64,000 bases of DNA, taken from positions 310,001-374,000 of the forward strand of contig NZ_LMEM01000011.1 of the NCBI RefSeq assembly GCF_001426345.1, written 5' to 3'. This DNA is from Devosia sp. Root436 (GTDB taxonomy: Bacteria; Pseudomonadota; Alphaproteobacteria; Rhizobiales; Devosiaceae). A program made the position numbers and the translations under genes. Every line of letters begins with the position of its first letter. Within the stretch, counting starts at the first letter, position 1. Below the pieces are notes generated by a model that made no database searches, was not told where the DNA came from, and saw only the letters and a list, made by a program, of their open reading frames with translations. Positions 38,177 through 47,556 of this stretch are shown in pieces.

Positions 38177-39000
38177 TTGAGGGCTCCCGAGGTCAGGCCG
38201 GCGACGATGCGCCGCTGCAGGATGACGAAGGCGGCCAGGATCGGCGTCACGTAGATCGCCGCATAGGCCATGATGGAATTCCAGTCGGTAGAATTGGGCC
38301 CGAGAAAGCCAGACAGGCCGACGCTGGCCGGCTGCAGGTTGGGATCCTGAATGATCGACTTGGAGTAGATATATTCGCCGAACGAACTCATGAAGGTGAG
38401 GATGGCGCAGACGAGGATGCCATTGCGCGCCAGCGGCAATACGATGGTGAAGAACGCGCCGACGCGGGAATTGCCATCGACCAGCGCGGCTTCCTCCAAT
38501 TCTCGCGGCACGCTCATGAAGGTCGCGCGCACCAGCACGACGAAGAAGGGCATGGCCTTGGCCGCTGCCGCCAGCACCACCGCAGTCCGGGGGTAGCTGA
38601 GGAGGCCGATCTGGTTGAACCCGACAAACAGTGGGGTCACCATCACCGAAGCCGGCAGCACCTGCAGCATGAGCACGCAGAACAGGCCGATATCGATCCA
38701 GACATTGCGGTAGCGCGCCAGCACATACGCGCAACCGGTGCCCAGGATCACCGTGATCGCCGTGACGCCGGCGGCGATGATCACCGAATTGCTGAGGAAA
38801 ACCGGCATGTTGCGGCGTGCCCAGACAGCCGGATAGACGCCCGGATCGGGCGCTACGGGCCAGAAGGTCGGCGGATTGGCAAAGATTTCCGAGCTGCCCT
38901 TGAGGCTGGTCACATACATCCAGTAGAGCGGGAACAGGTAGACGGCAGCCAGCACCAGGGCGACGAGCAGCAGCAGCCAGGGGGTATAGGACCGGGTCAT
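38173..39000 (-). CDS. Sugar ABC transporter permease (MalG type)
   Basis: A 275-residue CUT1 permease with six helices and EEAALVDGNSRVGAFFTIVLP as the EAA loop. Overlaps both neighbours by 4 bases (ATGA). Pairs with the 38997 permease. Confidence 0.92.
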   Translation of the reverse strand: MTRSYTPWLLLLVALVLAAVYLFPLYWMYVTSLKGSSEIFANPPTFWPVAPDPGVYPAVWARRNMPVFLSNSVIIAAGVTAITVILGTGCAYVLARYRNVWIDIGLFCVLMLQVLPASVMVTPLFVGFNQIGLLSYPRTAVVLAAAAKAMPFFVVLVRATFMSVPRELEEAALVDGNSRVGAFFTIVLPLARNGILVCAILTFMSSFGEYIYSKSIIQDPNLQPASVGLSGFLGPNSTDWNSIMAYAAIYVTPILAAFVILQRRIVAGLTSGALK

Positions 39001-39899
39001 CCGCGCACCTCGTGGCGGGTCGAGCGCACATAGATGATCGAGGCGAACAGCACGAGCACGAACATCATCACCGAAACGGTGGCGCCCTTGGCGAAGTCAT
39101 AGAGCTGGAAACTCAGCTGCCAGGACCAGTAGCCGGCGACGTTGGAGGTGTTGGCCGGGCCGCCCTCGGTGAGCGCGGGAAAAAGGTCGAATTGCTGCAG
39201 GGTGCCGATCAGGCCAAGCGACAGCACCGCGCCGATGGTCGAGCGCATCATCGGCAGGGTGATGGTCCAGAAGCGCTGGAAGGCGTTGGCACCATCGAGC
39301 TCGGCCGCCTCGTAGAGGTCGCGCGGAATGGCGGCGAGGCCAACCGAAAGCAGCAGCATGTTGAAAGCAAGGCCGAGCCAGATATTGGCGATGATGACGG
39401 CCCAGATGGAAAAGTTCGGGTCGGATTTCCAGACGACATTGGCCTGGATGATGCCGAGATTTTTGAGGATGACATTGAGCACGCCGAAATCGCCGGCGAG
39501 GATCCAGCTCCAGATGGCGCCGACCACGAGGCCCGGCATGACCCAGGAGACCAGGAAGAGGCCGCGAATGGTGGCTGCACCGGGAAATTTCTGCGCAAAG
39601 AACAGCGCCAGGGCAAAGCCGAGCACGAATTGTCCGCTCATGGAGCCGAAAACGAAGATCAGCGTATTGCGCGTCACCAGCCAGAATTCGGGCTGCCGCA
39701 CCACAGCGACATAGTTGTCGAAGCCGACAAAGGGCCGGAACAGTACGCCCAGGGTGAACATGTCCACCTGCTGGAAACTCATCAGCACGTTGTAGAGCAA
39801 AGGTGCGCCGGCCAGAGCGAGCAGGAAAAGCAGGGCTGCGCCGACCAGCAGGATATCAAATCCCACCCCGTCGCGCAGGGCGTTGAAAAATCGCGACAC
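38997..39899 (-). CDS. Sugar ABC transporter permease (MalF type)
   Basis: A 300-residue CUT1 permease with six helices; EAA motif EAAELDGANAFQRFWTITLP. The start is a GTG with GGAGAGG five bases ahead. Follows the binding-protein gene across a GC-rich hairpin. Confidence 0.9.
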   Translation of the reverse strand: MSRFFNALRDGVGFDILLVGAALLFLLALAGAPLLYNVLMSFQQVDMFTLGVLFRPFVGFDNYVAVVRQPEFWLVTRNTLIFVFGSMSGQFVLGFALALFFAQKFPGAATIRGLFLVSWVMPGLVVGAIWSWILAGDFGVLNVILKNLGIIQANVVWKSDPNFSIWAVIIANIWLGLAFNMLLLSVGLAAIPRDLYEAAELDGANAFQRFWTITLPMMRSTIGAVLSLGLIGTLQQFDLFPALTEGGPANTSNVAGYWSWQLSFQLYDFAKGATVSVMMFVLVLFASIIYVRSTRHEVRG

Positions 39900-39928
39900 C
39901 GGACCTCTCCATGCGATTGAAAGAAAGT

Positions 39929-39952
39929 CCGGCCGGAGCGAACCCCGGCCGG
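39929..39952 (-). terminator. Intercistronic hairpin after the binding-protein gene
   Basis: Arms CCGGCCGG (39929-39936 and 39945-39952) around an 8-base loop, no U-tract. Located between the SBP gene and the first permease, where it likely stabilises the SBP message so that SBP outnumbers the permeases. Confidence 0.5.
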
Positions 39953-39965
39953 CCAGTGGGGAGGA

Positions 39966-41192
39966 CTAGTTGAAGATGGTGTCGATGGTGGCCTGAGCCT
40001 GGTTCAGCGCGTCCATGGACGACATCTGACCGGTCAGGGCCTGCTGCATGGCGTCATAGATAGCCTTGGAAATCTTCTGCCAATCCGGGTGGGGACCACG
40101 CGGATTGGCATATTGCAGCTGTTCCTGGAACACCTTGAGGGCGGCATCCTTTTTCTCGACGCCAGTCACCGGCAGCGCAATATCGCCGCGGGCCGGCAGG
40201 TTGCCGAATTCGGGGAACAGGCGATCTTCCTGACTCACGTAATATTCGAGCAGGCGGAAGGCCTCATCGGGATGCTGGGTGGTCGACATGATGCCCCAGT
40301 TGAACCCCCCCAGGGCCGAGGAGCGTTCGCCGCCTTCGGTGATGGTAGGCAGCAGCGCCACGCCCCAGTCGAACTTGGCATCCTCGACCATGCGGTCGAT
40401 TTCCCAGGGGCCGGAGATGGCCATGGCGGCATTGCCGGCATTGAAGGTGCCGGTGGAATCCCACTGGCCCAGGCTCAGCACGTCGCGCGAGGCCCAGCCG
40501 TTATCGATCATCTCTTTCCAGAGATCGAGCACCTGGGCGGCGCCTTCGGTATTGACCTTGTTGGCGTCGCCGCCGGACATCTGGATGATCGGCAGGAACT
40601 GGAAGGTGCCTTCCTCGCCAGCACGGGCGGAGAAAGTGGCGCCATAGACATTGTGGGTCGGGTCGGTGAGCTTTTCGGCATAGTCGACCACCTGCGCCCA
40701 GGTGGTGGGCGGCTCGGTGAGGCCGGCGGCGGCAAACATGTCCTTGTTGTAGAAGATGCCGATCGTGTCGGTATATTTGGGCAGGCCGAACAGCTTGCCA
40801 TCCCAGGTCACCGAGTTCAGCGGGCCCTGAAAATACTCCGCCTTGCCGATGATATCGGAATTGGCGACGCGGTCGGTGATGTCGAGCATGGCGCCGCGCG
40901 ACGAGAACAGCGCGAAGTCCGGATTGTCGAAGGAGACGATGTCGGGGGCATTGCCGGTGGCAAAGGCGCGCAGCGTCTCGTTCACCAGTTCATCGAACGG
41001 GATATAGCGGTACTCGACCACGATATCGTCATTGGCATCGTCGAATTCCTTGGAGAAGGTATCGGCGATGCCGGGGCGGTCATTGCCATCGATGGACCAG
41101 ACCTTGAGCGTCACCTGCGCAGAGGCCGGGGTCGCTGCGACCAATGCGCCGACAGCGAGACCGGCCAATAGACCGAGCTTAACAAACTGCAT
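39966..41192 (-). CDS. Sugar ABC transporter substrate-binding protein (CUT1)
   Basis: A 408-residue SBP family 1 protein with signal peptide (MQFVKLGLLAGLAVGALVAATPASAQ). LFGLPKYTDTIGIFYNKD and ALGGFNWGIM are family blocks. The ATG at 41192 has GGGAGGAT before it; the ORF extends upstream but that part is not protein-like. Likely ligand, from context: arabinofuranose-containing oligosaccharides. Confidence 0.92.
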   Translation of the reverse strand: MQFVKLGLLAGLAVGALVAATPASAQVTLKVWSIDGNDRPGIADTFSKEFDDANDDIVVEYRYIPFDELVNETLRAFATGNAPDIVSFDNPDFALFSSRGAMLDITDRVANSDIIGKAEYFQGPLNSVTWDGKLFGLPKYTDTIGIFYNKDMFAAAGLTEPPTTWAQVVDYAEKLTDPTHNVYGATFSARAGEEGTFQFLPIIQMSGGDANKVNTEGAAQVLDLWKEMIDNGWASRDVLSLGQWDSTGTFNAGNAAMAISGPWEIDRMVEDAKFDWGVALLPTITEGGERSSALGGFNWGIMSTTQHPDEAFRLLEYYVSQEDRLFPEFGNLPARGDIALPVTGVEKKDAALKVFQEQLQYANPRGPHPDWQKISKAIYDAMQQALTGQMSSMDALNQAQATIDTIFN

Positions 41193-41264
41193 TATATCCT
41201 CCCTTGCGGCCCTCGGGCCGCGATCCATGCCGCTTGGGTTCCTCTTCCCTTGCGGCCTTTCCTC

Positions 41265-41297
41265 GCTGCCGCAGGCGGTTGCAACGCCTGCGGCAGC
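41265..41297 (-). terminator. Strong hairpin between lacI and the SBP gene
   Basis: A perfect 13-bp stem, GCTGCCGCAGGCG (41265-41277) with its complement (41285-41297), loop GTTGCAA. It begins four bases after the lacI stop. There is no U-run, so partial termination or 3'-end protection is more likely than full termination. Confidence 0.6.
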
Positions 41298-41301
41298 ACC
41301 C

Positions 41302-42342
41302 TTAAATCTCCTGGGGCGCCTCTCCCTTGTCGCTGGGGGCGATAGCATCGCCGCCGCAGGATTGGCGCACCACGAGCTTGCATGGCAGCTTGCGGACGCC
41401 CGGCTCGACCGGCTTGCCTTCGGCAAGCTCGAGGATCAGGCGTCCGGCCTCGCGGCCAAGTTCCTTGAGATTCATGTCCACGGTGGTCAGCGGCGGGCGG
41501 GTGGCGGCTGCCACGATCTCCCAATTGTCGAAGCCGATGACCGAAACATCCTCCGGCACGGCCACGCCCCGTTCGCGCAACGCATCGACCACGCCGCGGG
41601 CGATCTGGTCATTGCCGCAGAAGATGGCGTCGGGGCGCGGGGCCCCGGACGACCAGAATTGCGCCACGGCCTCGTGGCCCCAGGCTTCGGACCATGTTCC
41701 GTAAAGAATGGCAGCCCCTGCCCCTGCCGCAGCGCTGAAGGCGCGGGCGCGCGCCGTGACCGAGGCGAAGCTCTGTGGCCCGGTGATATGGACAAGGCGC
41801 TGACGCCCCTTGCCTAACAGCCATTCCGTTGCCTCGCGCGCGCCCTGTGCGTCGTCGGAGACCAGGGTGACGGCGTCGTCGGGGCCCTCGGTGAAGGCAT
41901 AGACGACCGGCACCGGCAGGCCGGACAAATCCACCGGCAGGCGGCGGTCGATACGCTTGCCGGTGGCGATGATGCCATCGACCTGCTTGTCGAGCATGGC
42001 GTCGACATGGAGCCTGGCCAGCGCCGCATCGTCCTCGATGCCGCAGAGGAAAACCGAAACGCCCTCGTCCACCAGGGCTTCCGATATTCCGGCCATCACC
42101 GGCAGGGTGAAGCGGCCATAGGTGTCGTTGGTCAGCAGACCGACGGTGAAACTGCGGTGCTGGGTGAGGGCTCGCGCCATGGCATTGGGGCGAAAACCGA
42201 GTGAAGCGGCCGTCTGCTTGACGCGCTGGCGGGTCGCCTCGGTCATGCGGCCGGTGTCGTTGAGGGCTTTCGAGGCCGTGGCAACGCTGACGCCGGCGAC
42301 GCGGGCGACGTCGTAGATGCGGATGCGTTCTGCCTTGACCAC
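41302..42342 (-). CDS. LacI-family transcriptional regulator inside the arabinoside operon
   Basis: About 346 residues from a GTG; a TTG five codons earlier is possible. Helix-turn-helix IYDVARVAGVSVATASKALN (residues about 8-27) plus sugar-binding domain, ending with a normal C-terminus. Located between the isomerase and SBP genes on the same strand. A CG-centred operator-like site just upstream suggests that it controls its own promoter and the downstream transporter. Confidence 0.88.
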   Translation of the reverse strand: MVKAERIRIYDVARVAGVSVATASKALNDTGRMTEATRQRVKQTAASLGFRPNAMARALTQHRSFTVGLLTNDTYGRFTLPVMAGISEALVDEGVSVFLCGIEDDAALARLHVDAMLDKQVDGIIATGKRIDRRLPVDLSGLPVPVVYAFTEGPDDAVTLVSDDAQGAREATEWLLGKGRQRLVHITGPQSFASVTARARAFSAAAGAGAAILYGTWSEAWGHEAVAQFWSSGAPRPDAIFCGNDQIARGVVDALRERGVAVPEDVSVIGFDNWEIVAAATRPPLTTVDMNLKELGREAGRLILELAEGKPVEPGVRKLPCKLVVRQSCGGDAIAPSDKGEAPQEI

Positions 42343-42380
42343 GTCGGCGTACCTCAAAGGAAAACCCTTTTCTCAGGTTT

Positions 42381-42396
42381 GATAAAACGGTTTCTC
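42381..42396. promoter_or_regulatory. Candidate LacI operator
   Basis: GATAAAACGGTTTCTC, an imperfect palindrome around a central CG (AAA-N-CG-N-TTT core). About 40 bases upstream of the lacI start. Different from the twin operators at 44431/44483, so the two regulators probably read different sites. Confidence 0.5.
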
Positions 42397-42417
42397 ACGA
42401 CTCGTCAATAGTCATAC

Positions 42418-43320
42418 TTATCCTGTTATGGCTACGTGATCGCCACCACGGGCCGCCTTGAGATGGTTCAACGCGCGAATCTGGCCGGTCATTTCCAGCG
42501 CGTCGCGATAGACCGGATCATGCCAGCCTTCGATATCGATGGAGCCCGACCAGCCGGCCAGGCGCAGCTCGGAAATGACGTCGGTCCAGTTGCTGTCGCC
42601 GAAGCCCGGCGTGCGCATGAAGACAAATTTTTCCTTGCCGAAGACGCCATGATCGCGGATCACGTCCCAGCGGACGGTGGCGTCCTTGCCGTGCACGTGG
42701 AAGAATTTATGGGCCCACTTGCGGATCTGCGGCAGCGGGTCGATGAGATAGACCATCTGGTGGCAGGGCTCCCATTCGAGCCCGATATTGTCGTCCGGCG
42801 TCTCGTTGAACATCAGCTCCCAGGCATCGGGATTGTGCGCGATGTTCCAGTCGCCACTCTGCCAGTTGCCGTCCATGGCGCAGTTTTCAAAGGCGATGCG
42901 CACGCCCTTGTCGGCGGCGCGTTTCGCCAGCTCCGACCACACTTTGCGATATTGCGGCAGGCTGTCGGTCAGCGGCTTGTTGCGGATGCGGCCAGTAAAG
43001 CCGGCGACGCAGGTGGCGCCGAAATGGTGGGCATTGTCGATGCAGTCCTTCCAGCCCTGCAGGGTCTGGCGATCCATCTCCTGGTCCTCGAGCGGATTGC
43101 CGAACATGCCCAGGGTGGAAATGGTGATGTCGCGATTGCCGATGGCTTCGAGGCTGCGCTTGCCCAGCTCGGCAAGGTCCTGGCCATTGGTAGTCTGCCA
43201 GAAGAAAGGCTCGAAGCTCTCAAAGCCCAGATCGGCGATCTCGGCGATGCGCTCGGCGGACTTGCCGGCCGAAGCGCTGACCATGGTGCCGATGCGGATG
43301 GATTTGGCGGGATCGCTCAC
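42418..43320 (-). CDS. Sugar phosphate isomerase/epimerase family protein (TIM barrel)
   Basis: A 300-residue xylose-isomerase-like TIM-barrel protein. It starts at a GTG with GAGGAA nine bases ahead; the open frame upstream is a shadow of the dehydrogenase gene. Metal-site blocks include IAFENCAM, LEWEPCHQ, FHVHGKDA and DIEGWHDP. It isomerises or epimerises a sugar or sugar acid, exact substrate unknown. Cotranscribed with the dehydrogenase upstream (12-base gap), so the two probably act in sequence. Confidence 0.85.
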   Translation of the reverse strand: MSDPAKSIRIGTMVSASAGKSAERIAEIADLGFESFEPFFWQTTNGQDLAELGKRSLEAIGNRDITISTLGMFGNPLEDQEMDRQTLQGWKDCIDNAHHFGATCVAGFTGRIRNKPLTDSLPQYRKVWSELAKRAADKGVRIAFENCAMDGNWQSGDWNIAHNPDAWELMFNETPDDNIGLEWEPCHQMVYLIDPLPQIRKWAHKFFHVHGKDATVRWDVIRDHGVFGKEKFVFMRTPGFGDSNWTDVISELRLAGWSGSIDIEGWHDPVYRDALEMTGQIRALNHLKAARGGDHVAITG

Positions 43321-43331
43321 GTTGAAATTCC

Positions 43332-44366
43332 TCAAACTGCAATGGATACGCGCCGGCCCGTGCGCGCGCTTTCGATGGCGGCAAAGACCATGGCGAGGCT
43401 GTGGATATTGTCGCTGCCGACGGTCTCGGGCGGGCGCCCCGTCTCGATGGCGGCGAGAAAATCGGCGATGACGCTGGCATGACCATGCGTCTGGTCCGCA
43501 TCGAGCGGGGGCGGCACGTCGATGGCCTTGAGATCGCGAAAGAAGCCACTGTCGCCATCGACGATGCGGGCCTCGAAACGGTCCTCGCCGTCCCAGAGCA
43601 GCGTGCCCTTGCTGCCGATGACGCGCCAGGCGCTCTCCCAGCTGGTATTGGCACCCTCGGCGCACCAGGAGCCGCGATAGTTGAAGACCATGCCGCCCTC
43701 GAACTCGAAAATGGCATTGGCCGCGGCGCCCTGGCGATACCATGAGCCGCGCGGATTGGTTTCGAGGCAATAGACGGCCTGGGGCGCCTTGCCGGCCATG
43801 AAGCGGGCAGCGTCCAGCGTGTGGATGGCCATGTCCAGCAGCAGCACATGGTCCATGTCCTCGCGGAAGCCGCCGAAATGGGCGCCGATGAAGAAATCGC
43901 AGTTGAGGCCGGTGATCTCGCCCAGCACGCCGCTTTCGATGAGCCGGCGGATGCGGCGGACACCGGCGACAAAGCGGCGGTTCTGCACGACGGCATGCAG
44001 GCGGCCGGCGGCGGCGGCCTGGGCAATCATCGCCCTACCCTCGTCGATGCTGGCCGCCATGGGCTTTTCGCTGAGGACATGACAGCCGTGGCGCAGGCCG
44101 GTCTCAACCACGCCGGCGCGAGCAGCGGGAACGACCACGTCGAACAGCAGGTCGGGCCCGGTCTGGGTGAGGATCGCGTCGAGGTCGGTGCCGATGGCAA
44201 TGCCGGAGAGGCCGAATTCATCGGCGCGCGCCTCGGCAGTGGCAAGATCGAGATCGACCAGCCCGACCACCTGCACCTTGCCTGCGAGCAGGGGATGGGT
44301 GGCGATGGCGGTCAGCCAGCCCCTGGACATGCTGCCGCAACCGGCCAGCGCTGCCGTGAAAATCAA
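43332..44366 (-). CDS. Gfo/Idh/MocA family oxidoreductase
   Basis: A 344-residue NAD(P)-dependent dehydrogenase. It starts at a TTG with GGAGGATC ahead. The Rossmann domain is followed by LSEKPMA (catalytic Lys) and the C-terminal beta-sheet domain. It oxidises a sugar or inositol-like ring. First gene of the arabinoside operon, immediately downstream of the twin operators. Confidence 0.88.
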   Translation of the reverse strand: MIFTAALAGCGSMSRGWLTAIATHPLLAGKVQVVGLVDLDLATAEARADEFGLSGIAIGTDLDAILTQTGPDLLFDVVVPAARAGVVETGLRHGCHVLSEKPMAASIDEGRAMIAQAAAAGRLHAVVQNRRFVAGVRRIRRLIESGVLGEITGLNCDFFIGAHFGGFREDMDHVLLLDMAIHTLDAARFMAGKAPQAVYCLETNPRGSWYRQGAAANAIFEFEGGMVFNYRGSWCAEGANTSWESAWRVIGSKGTLLWDGEDRFEARIVDGDSGFFRDLKAIDVPPPLDADQTHGHASVIADFLAAIETGRPPETVGSDNIHSLAMVFAAIESARTGRRVSIAV

Positions 44367-44430
44367 ACGATCCTCCCTATGGACTTCAGCCTGCCCTTGC
44401 CGTCTTGTGCAGCATCGTGGAGCGCAGTCC

Positions 44431-44496
44431 CGTAAACGTTTACGACGCTATTATTTGGCCCCCGGATGTGTCAATGGGGATTCGTAAACGTTTACG
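44431..44496. promoter_or_regulatory. Twin perfect LacI operators
   Basis: Two identical 14-base palindromes CGTAAACGTTTACG at 44431-44444 and 44483-44496, 52 bases centre to centre (about five helical turns). They lie between the divergent dehydrogenase and lacI genes. Spacing on the same helical face suits looping by a LacI tetramer or two dimers. Confidence 0.85.
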
Positions 44497-44532
44497 GACA
44501 AAGCGGACCGCCTGAGGAAACTGCGGGAAAAC

Positions 44533-45570
44533 ATGACTGGTATCAGACGCTTGGCGCAGCAGCTCAACGTGTCCATCGGCACGGTTTCACGCGCCCTGAA
44601 TGGCAAGCCCGACGTAAACGAGGAGACCCGCCGGCGCGTCGTGGAGGCCGCGGCGGCAATCGGCTACGTGCCCAACCAGGCCGGACGCTCGCTTCGCAAG
44701 GGGTCGACCGGCGTCGTCGGCTTCATGATGCAGACTGGCCCACAGATCACCGGCGAGGGCGACGTGTTCTTCATGAGCGTGTTCGACGGCGTGCAGACAG
44801 TGTTCGCCCGGCACCAGCTCGACCTGGTCGCCCTGCTGTGCTCGTCCGAAGAGGATCCCGAGGCCTATATGCAGCGCGTGGTGGCGCGGGGCTTCGCCGA
44901 CGCGCTGATCATCTCCGCCACCAAACGGGTGGATCATCGCATCAACTTCATTTCCAGCCGCAAGATTCCATTCATCGCGCTTGGGCGTTCGGAAACCGAT
45001 GCGGGGCACCCCTGGCTTGACCTCGACTTCGAGGGCATGGCCGAAGTCGGCGTGTCGCGGCTGATCGCCAAGGGGCACCGGCGGATCGGGGTCTTTGCGC
45101 CGCGCGACGACACCAATCTCGGCTTCGTCTTCGTTGACGCCTACCGCAAGGTGCTGGAACGGCATGGCATCGCGTTCGACGCGAACATGGTCTTCCGCGC
45201 GCCCCCCAATGAGCGGGGCGGGCACCAGATTGCCCATGCGATAGCCGCCATGCCGGCAGACCAGCGCCCGACCGGCTTCGTGCTCACCAACGAGGTCATG
45301 TGCGTTGGCTTCTACAATGGCCTGCACGAAGTCGGTCTCGTCCCCGGCAAGACCTTTGCCATTATCGGCCGCGACAGCCCCCAGGCCCATTACCTGGTGC
45401 CCAAACTGACCTGCTTCCGGCTGTCATTGCGCGACCTGGGCATTACGCTGGCCGAGAGCCTCCTGGCCACGATGCCGGCCTATGCGGAAGCCTATCCGCT
45501 TGGCGTCGTCCGCAAGGTCGTTCCGCTGGAGCTCGTGCCGGGCGACAGCGACATGGCCCTGCCTGCGTAG
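44533..45570 (+). CDS. LacI-family transcriptional regulator (divergent from the arabinoside operon)
   Basis: A 345-residue regulator, helix-turn-helix IRRLAQQLNVSIGTVSRALN at the very N-terminus. The twin palindromes start 37 bases upstream of the ATG. By position it represses itself and the dehydrogenase/isomerase genes. Confidence 0.9.
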   Translation: MTGIRRLAQQLNVSIGTVSRALNGKPDVNEETRRRVVEAAAAIGYVPNQAGRSLRKGSTGVVGFMMQTGPQITGEGDVFFMSVFDGVQTVFARHQLDLVALLCSSEEDPEAYMQRVVARGFADALIISATKRVDHRINFISSRKIPFIALGRSETDAGHPWLDLDFEGMAEVGVSRLIAKGHRRIGVFAPRDDTNLGFVFVDAYRKVLERHGIAFDANMVFRAPPNERGGHQIAHAIAAMPADQRPTGFVLTNEVMCVGFYNGLHEVGLVPGKTFAIIGRDSPQAHYLVPKLTCFRLSLRDLGITLAESLLATMPAYAEAYPLGVVRKVVPLELVPGDSDMALPA

Positions 45571-45592
45571 GGGCCAGCGTAGTTCTTCGGTG

Positions 45593-46492
45593 CTATGCCG
45601 CGCCGGATCGCAGCGCCGCCGTGCCCCCCACCGCCTGGACCGACAGGCTGCCCGCCATGATCGCGGCATCGAGGCATTGCTCGGCCCTGAGCCCGTCGAG
45701 CCAGGCATCCAGCAGACCGGCATTGAAGGCGTCGCCCGCCCCGGTGGTGTCGACAACCGTGACTGATGGCGCCGGCTTGGCGAAGCGCCATCCGCCCACG
45801 CTCAGCATCGCGCCCTCAGGCCCGAGCTTGATGGCGACCACCGGGAACACGCCCTCCAATATGCCAATGGCCGCTTCGACACTGCTGGTGCCTGTGATCG
45901 CCAGGGCTTCCTCGGCATTGGGCAGAAACACATCGACGCCGCCGCATGCAGCCAGCAATTCGGGACGGCGGATCAGCGTCTCGTCCCAGCTCGGATCGAG
46001 CGATACGGTCAGCCCGCTGGCCTTGGCGCGCTGCACCAGGTCGGAAAATTCGGCCAGCGTCGCAAATTCGGCAATATGCAGGTGGCGCGCCTGGTCCCAA
46101 TCCAGCGCGGCGCCATAGTCACGCGGCAGAGCCCGCCCGGCCCGGCGCGACAGGAAGGCGCGATCGCTGGCATGGGCCATGACGACGGTCACCTGCGGCC
46201 CGGCATCGGCCTGCCGCTCGACAAACCGCAAATCGACGCCACTGGCCACCAATTGGCTTTCCAGCGCCATGGACAGCGAGTCGATGCCGAAGCGCGACAG
46301 CAATGCCGACGGCCGCTGGCGCGCCGCAATATGGGCGGCCGCAATGAAGGCGCCGCCGCCCAGCACTGGCGCCATGGCTTCGGCAAAAACCTCGGTGCCG
46401 AGCCGCGGCATATCCCGCAGCCCCGTGAATACCAGGTCGCAATAAATCCTGCCGGCACTGATGATGCCGCGCCGGCTCTGCTGACCGGTCAT
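45593..46492 (-). CDS. PfkB-family carbohydrate kinase
   Basis: A 299-residue ribokinase-fold kinase with [13 protein letters not shown] near the start and the ATP/catalytic motif [12 protein letters not shown] (about residues 240-251). PfkB kinases phosphorylate ribose, fructose, ketodeoxysugars, nucleosides or fructoselysine (FrlD). Last gene of the operon; ATGA overlap with the ATPase gene. By context it phosphorylates the sugar freed from the imported conjugate. Confidence 0.88.
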   Translation of the reverse strand: MTGQQSRRGIISAGRIYCDLVFTGLRDMPRLGTEVFAEAMAPVLGGGAFIAAAHIAARQRPSALLSRFGIDSLSMALESQLVASGVDLRFVERQADAGPQVTVVMAHASDRAFLSRRAGRALPRDYGAALDWDQARHLHIAEFATLAEFSDLVQRAKASGLTVSLDPSWDETLIRRPELLAACGGVDVFLPNAEEALAITGTSSVEAAIGILEGVFPVVAIKLGPEGAMLSVGGWRFAKPAPSVTVVDTTGAGDAFNAGLLDAWLDGLRAEQCLDAAIMAGSLSVQAVGGTAALRSGAA

Positions 46493-47556
46493 CGCCGGCC
46501 CAGACTCTGCTCGGTTGTGGCGTCGAACAGGTAAAGCGAACCCGGCAGCGCCGCAGCGGTGATGGTGCTGCCGACCTTGGGCACGAGCTTGCCGGGCGCC
46601 GTGGCGATGACTTCGGTCCCCGCGATATCCAGATGCACCAGGGTCTCCGAGCCGAGCGGCTCGACCGCGGTGACGGCGCCGGACAGCGACAGGCCGGAGG
46701 CGCCGGCTTCGCCGACCACCAGATCATGCGGCCGCACGCCAATCAGCACATCGCCGCTGGCGCTTGCTGAATCGAGGCCCGCGATCGTGGCGCCGGTCGC
46801 CGTCAGCGTGTCGCCGGCCGCCTTGCCCGGCACCAAGTTCATCGACGGGCTGCCGATGAAGCGCGCGGTGAACACGTCTACCGGGCTTTCGTAGAGCTCA
46901 GTCGGGGTTCCGACCTGCAGGATCCGTCCGTCGCGCATCACCACGATCTTGTCGGCCATGGTCATGGCTTCGATCTGGTCGTGGGTGACATAGACGATGG
47001 TCGTGCCCAATCGCTGATGCAGCCGCTTGATCTCGATCCGCATCTGCGCCCGCAATTGTGCGTCGAGATTGCTCAGGGGTTCATCGAACAGGAACGCCAC
47101 CGGATCGCGCACCATGGCCCGACCGATGGCGACGCGCTGGCGCTGCCCGCCTGACAGTTCGGACGGCCGGCGCTTCAGCAAATCCTCCATGCCCAGGATT
47201 TTCGCCGTGGCCAGGATGCGCTGGTCCTTTTCGGCCTTGCTCAGCTTGGCGGTATAGAGCCCGAAGCCGATATTCTGCGCCACGCTCAGATGGGGGTAGA
47301 TGGCATAGTTCTGGAACACCATGGCGATGTTGCGCTGCTTGGGCTCGCGCTCATTGACCACTTCGCCGCCAATTTTCAGCGTGCCGGCGGTAATGTCCTC
47401 CAAACCCGCGATCATGCGCAAAGTCGTCGACTTGCCGCAGCCGGAGGGGCCGACCAGCACCACGAATTCGCCATCGGCAATGTCAAGGTCGATGCCATGC
47501 ACCGCTGTCGTCTTGCCGTAGCTTTTGACCAGCCCCCGCAGTTCGATATTTGCCAT
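46489..47556 (-). CDS. Sugar ABC transporter ATP-binding protein (UgpC/MalK type)
   Basis: A 355-residue CUT1 ATPase, Walker [34 protein letters not shown] domain GVRPHDLVV. Between the lyase (TGATG overlap) and the PfkB kinase, so enzyme and transporter synthesis are tightly coupled. Confidence 0.93.
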   Translation of the reverse strand: MANIELRGLVKSYGKTTAVHGIDLDIADGEFVVLVGPSGCGKSTTLRMIAGLEDITAGTLKIGGEVVNEREPKQRNIAMVFQNYAIYPHLSVAQNIGFGLYTAKLSKAEKDQRILATAKILGMEDLLKRRPSELSGGQRQRVAIGRAMVRDPVAFLFDEPLSNLDAQLRAQMRIEIKRLHQRLGTTIVYVTHDQIEAMTMADKIVVMRDGRILQVGTPTELYESPVDVFTARFIGSPSMNLVPGKAAGDTLTATGATIAGLDSASASGDVLIGVRPHDLVVGEAGASGLSLSGAVTAVEPLGSETLVHLDIAGTEVIATAPGKLVPKVGSTITAAALPGSLYLFDATTEQSLGRR

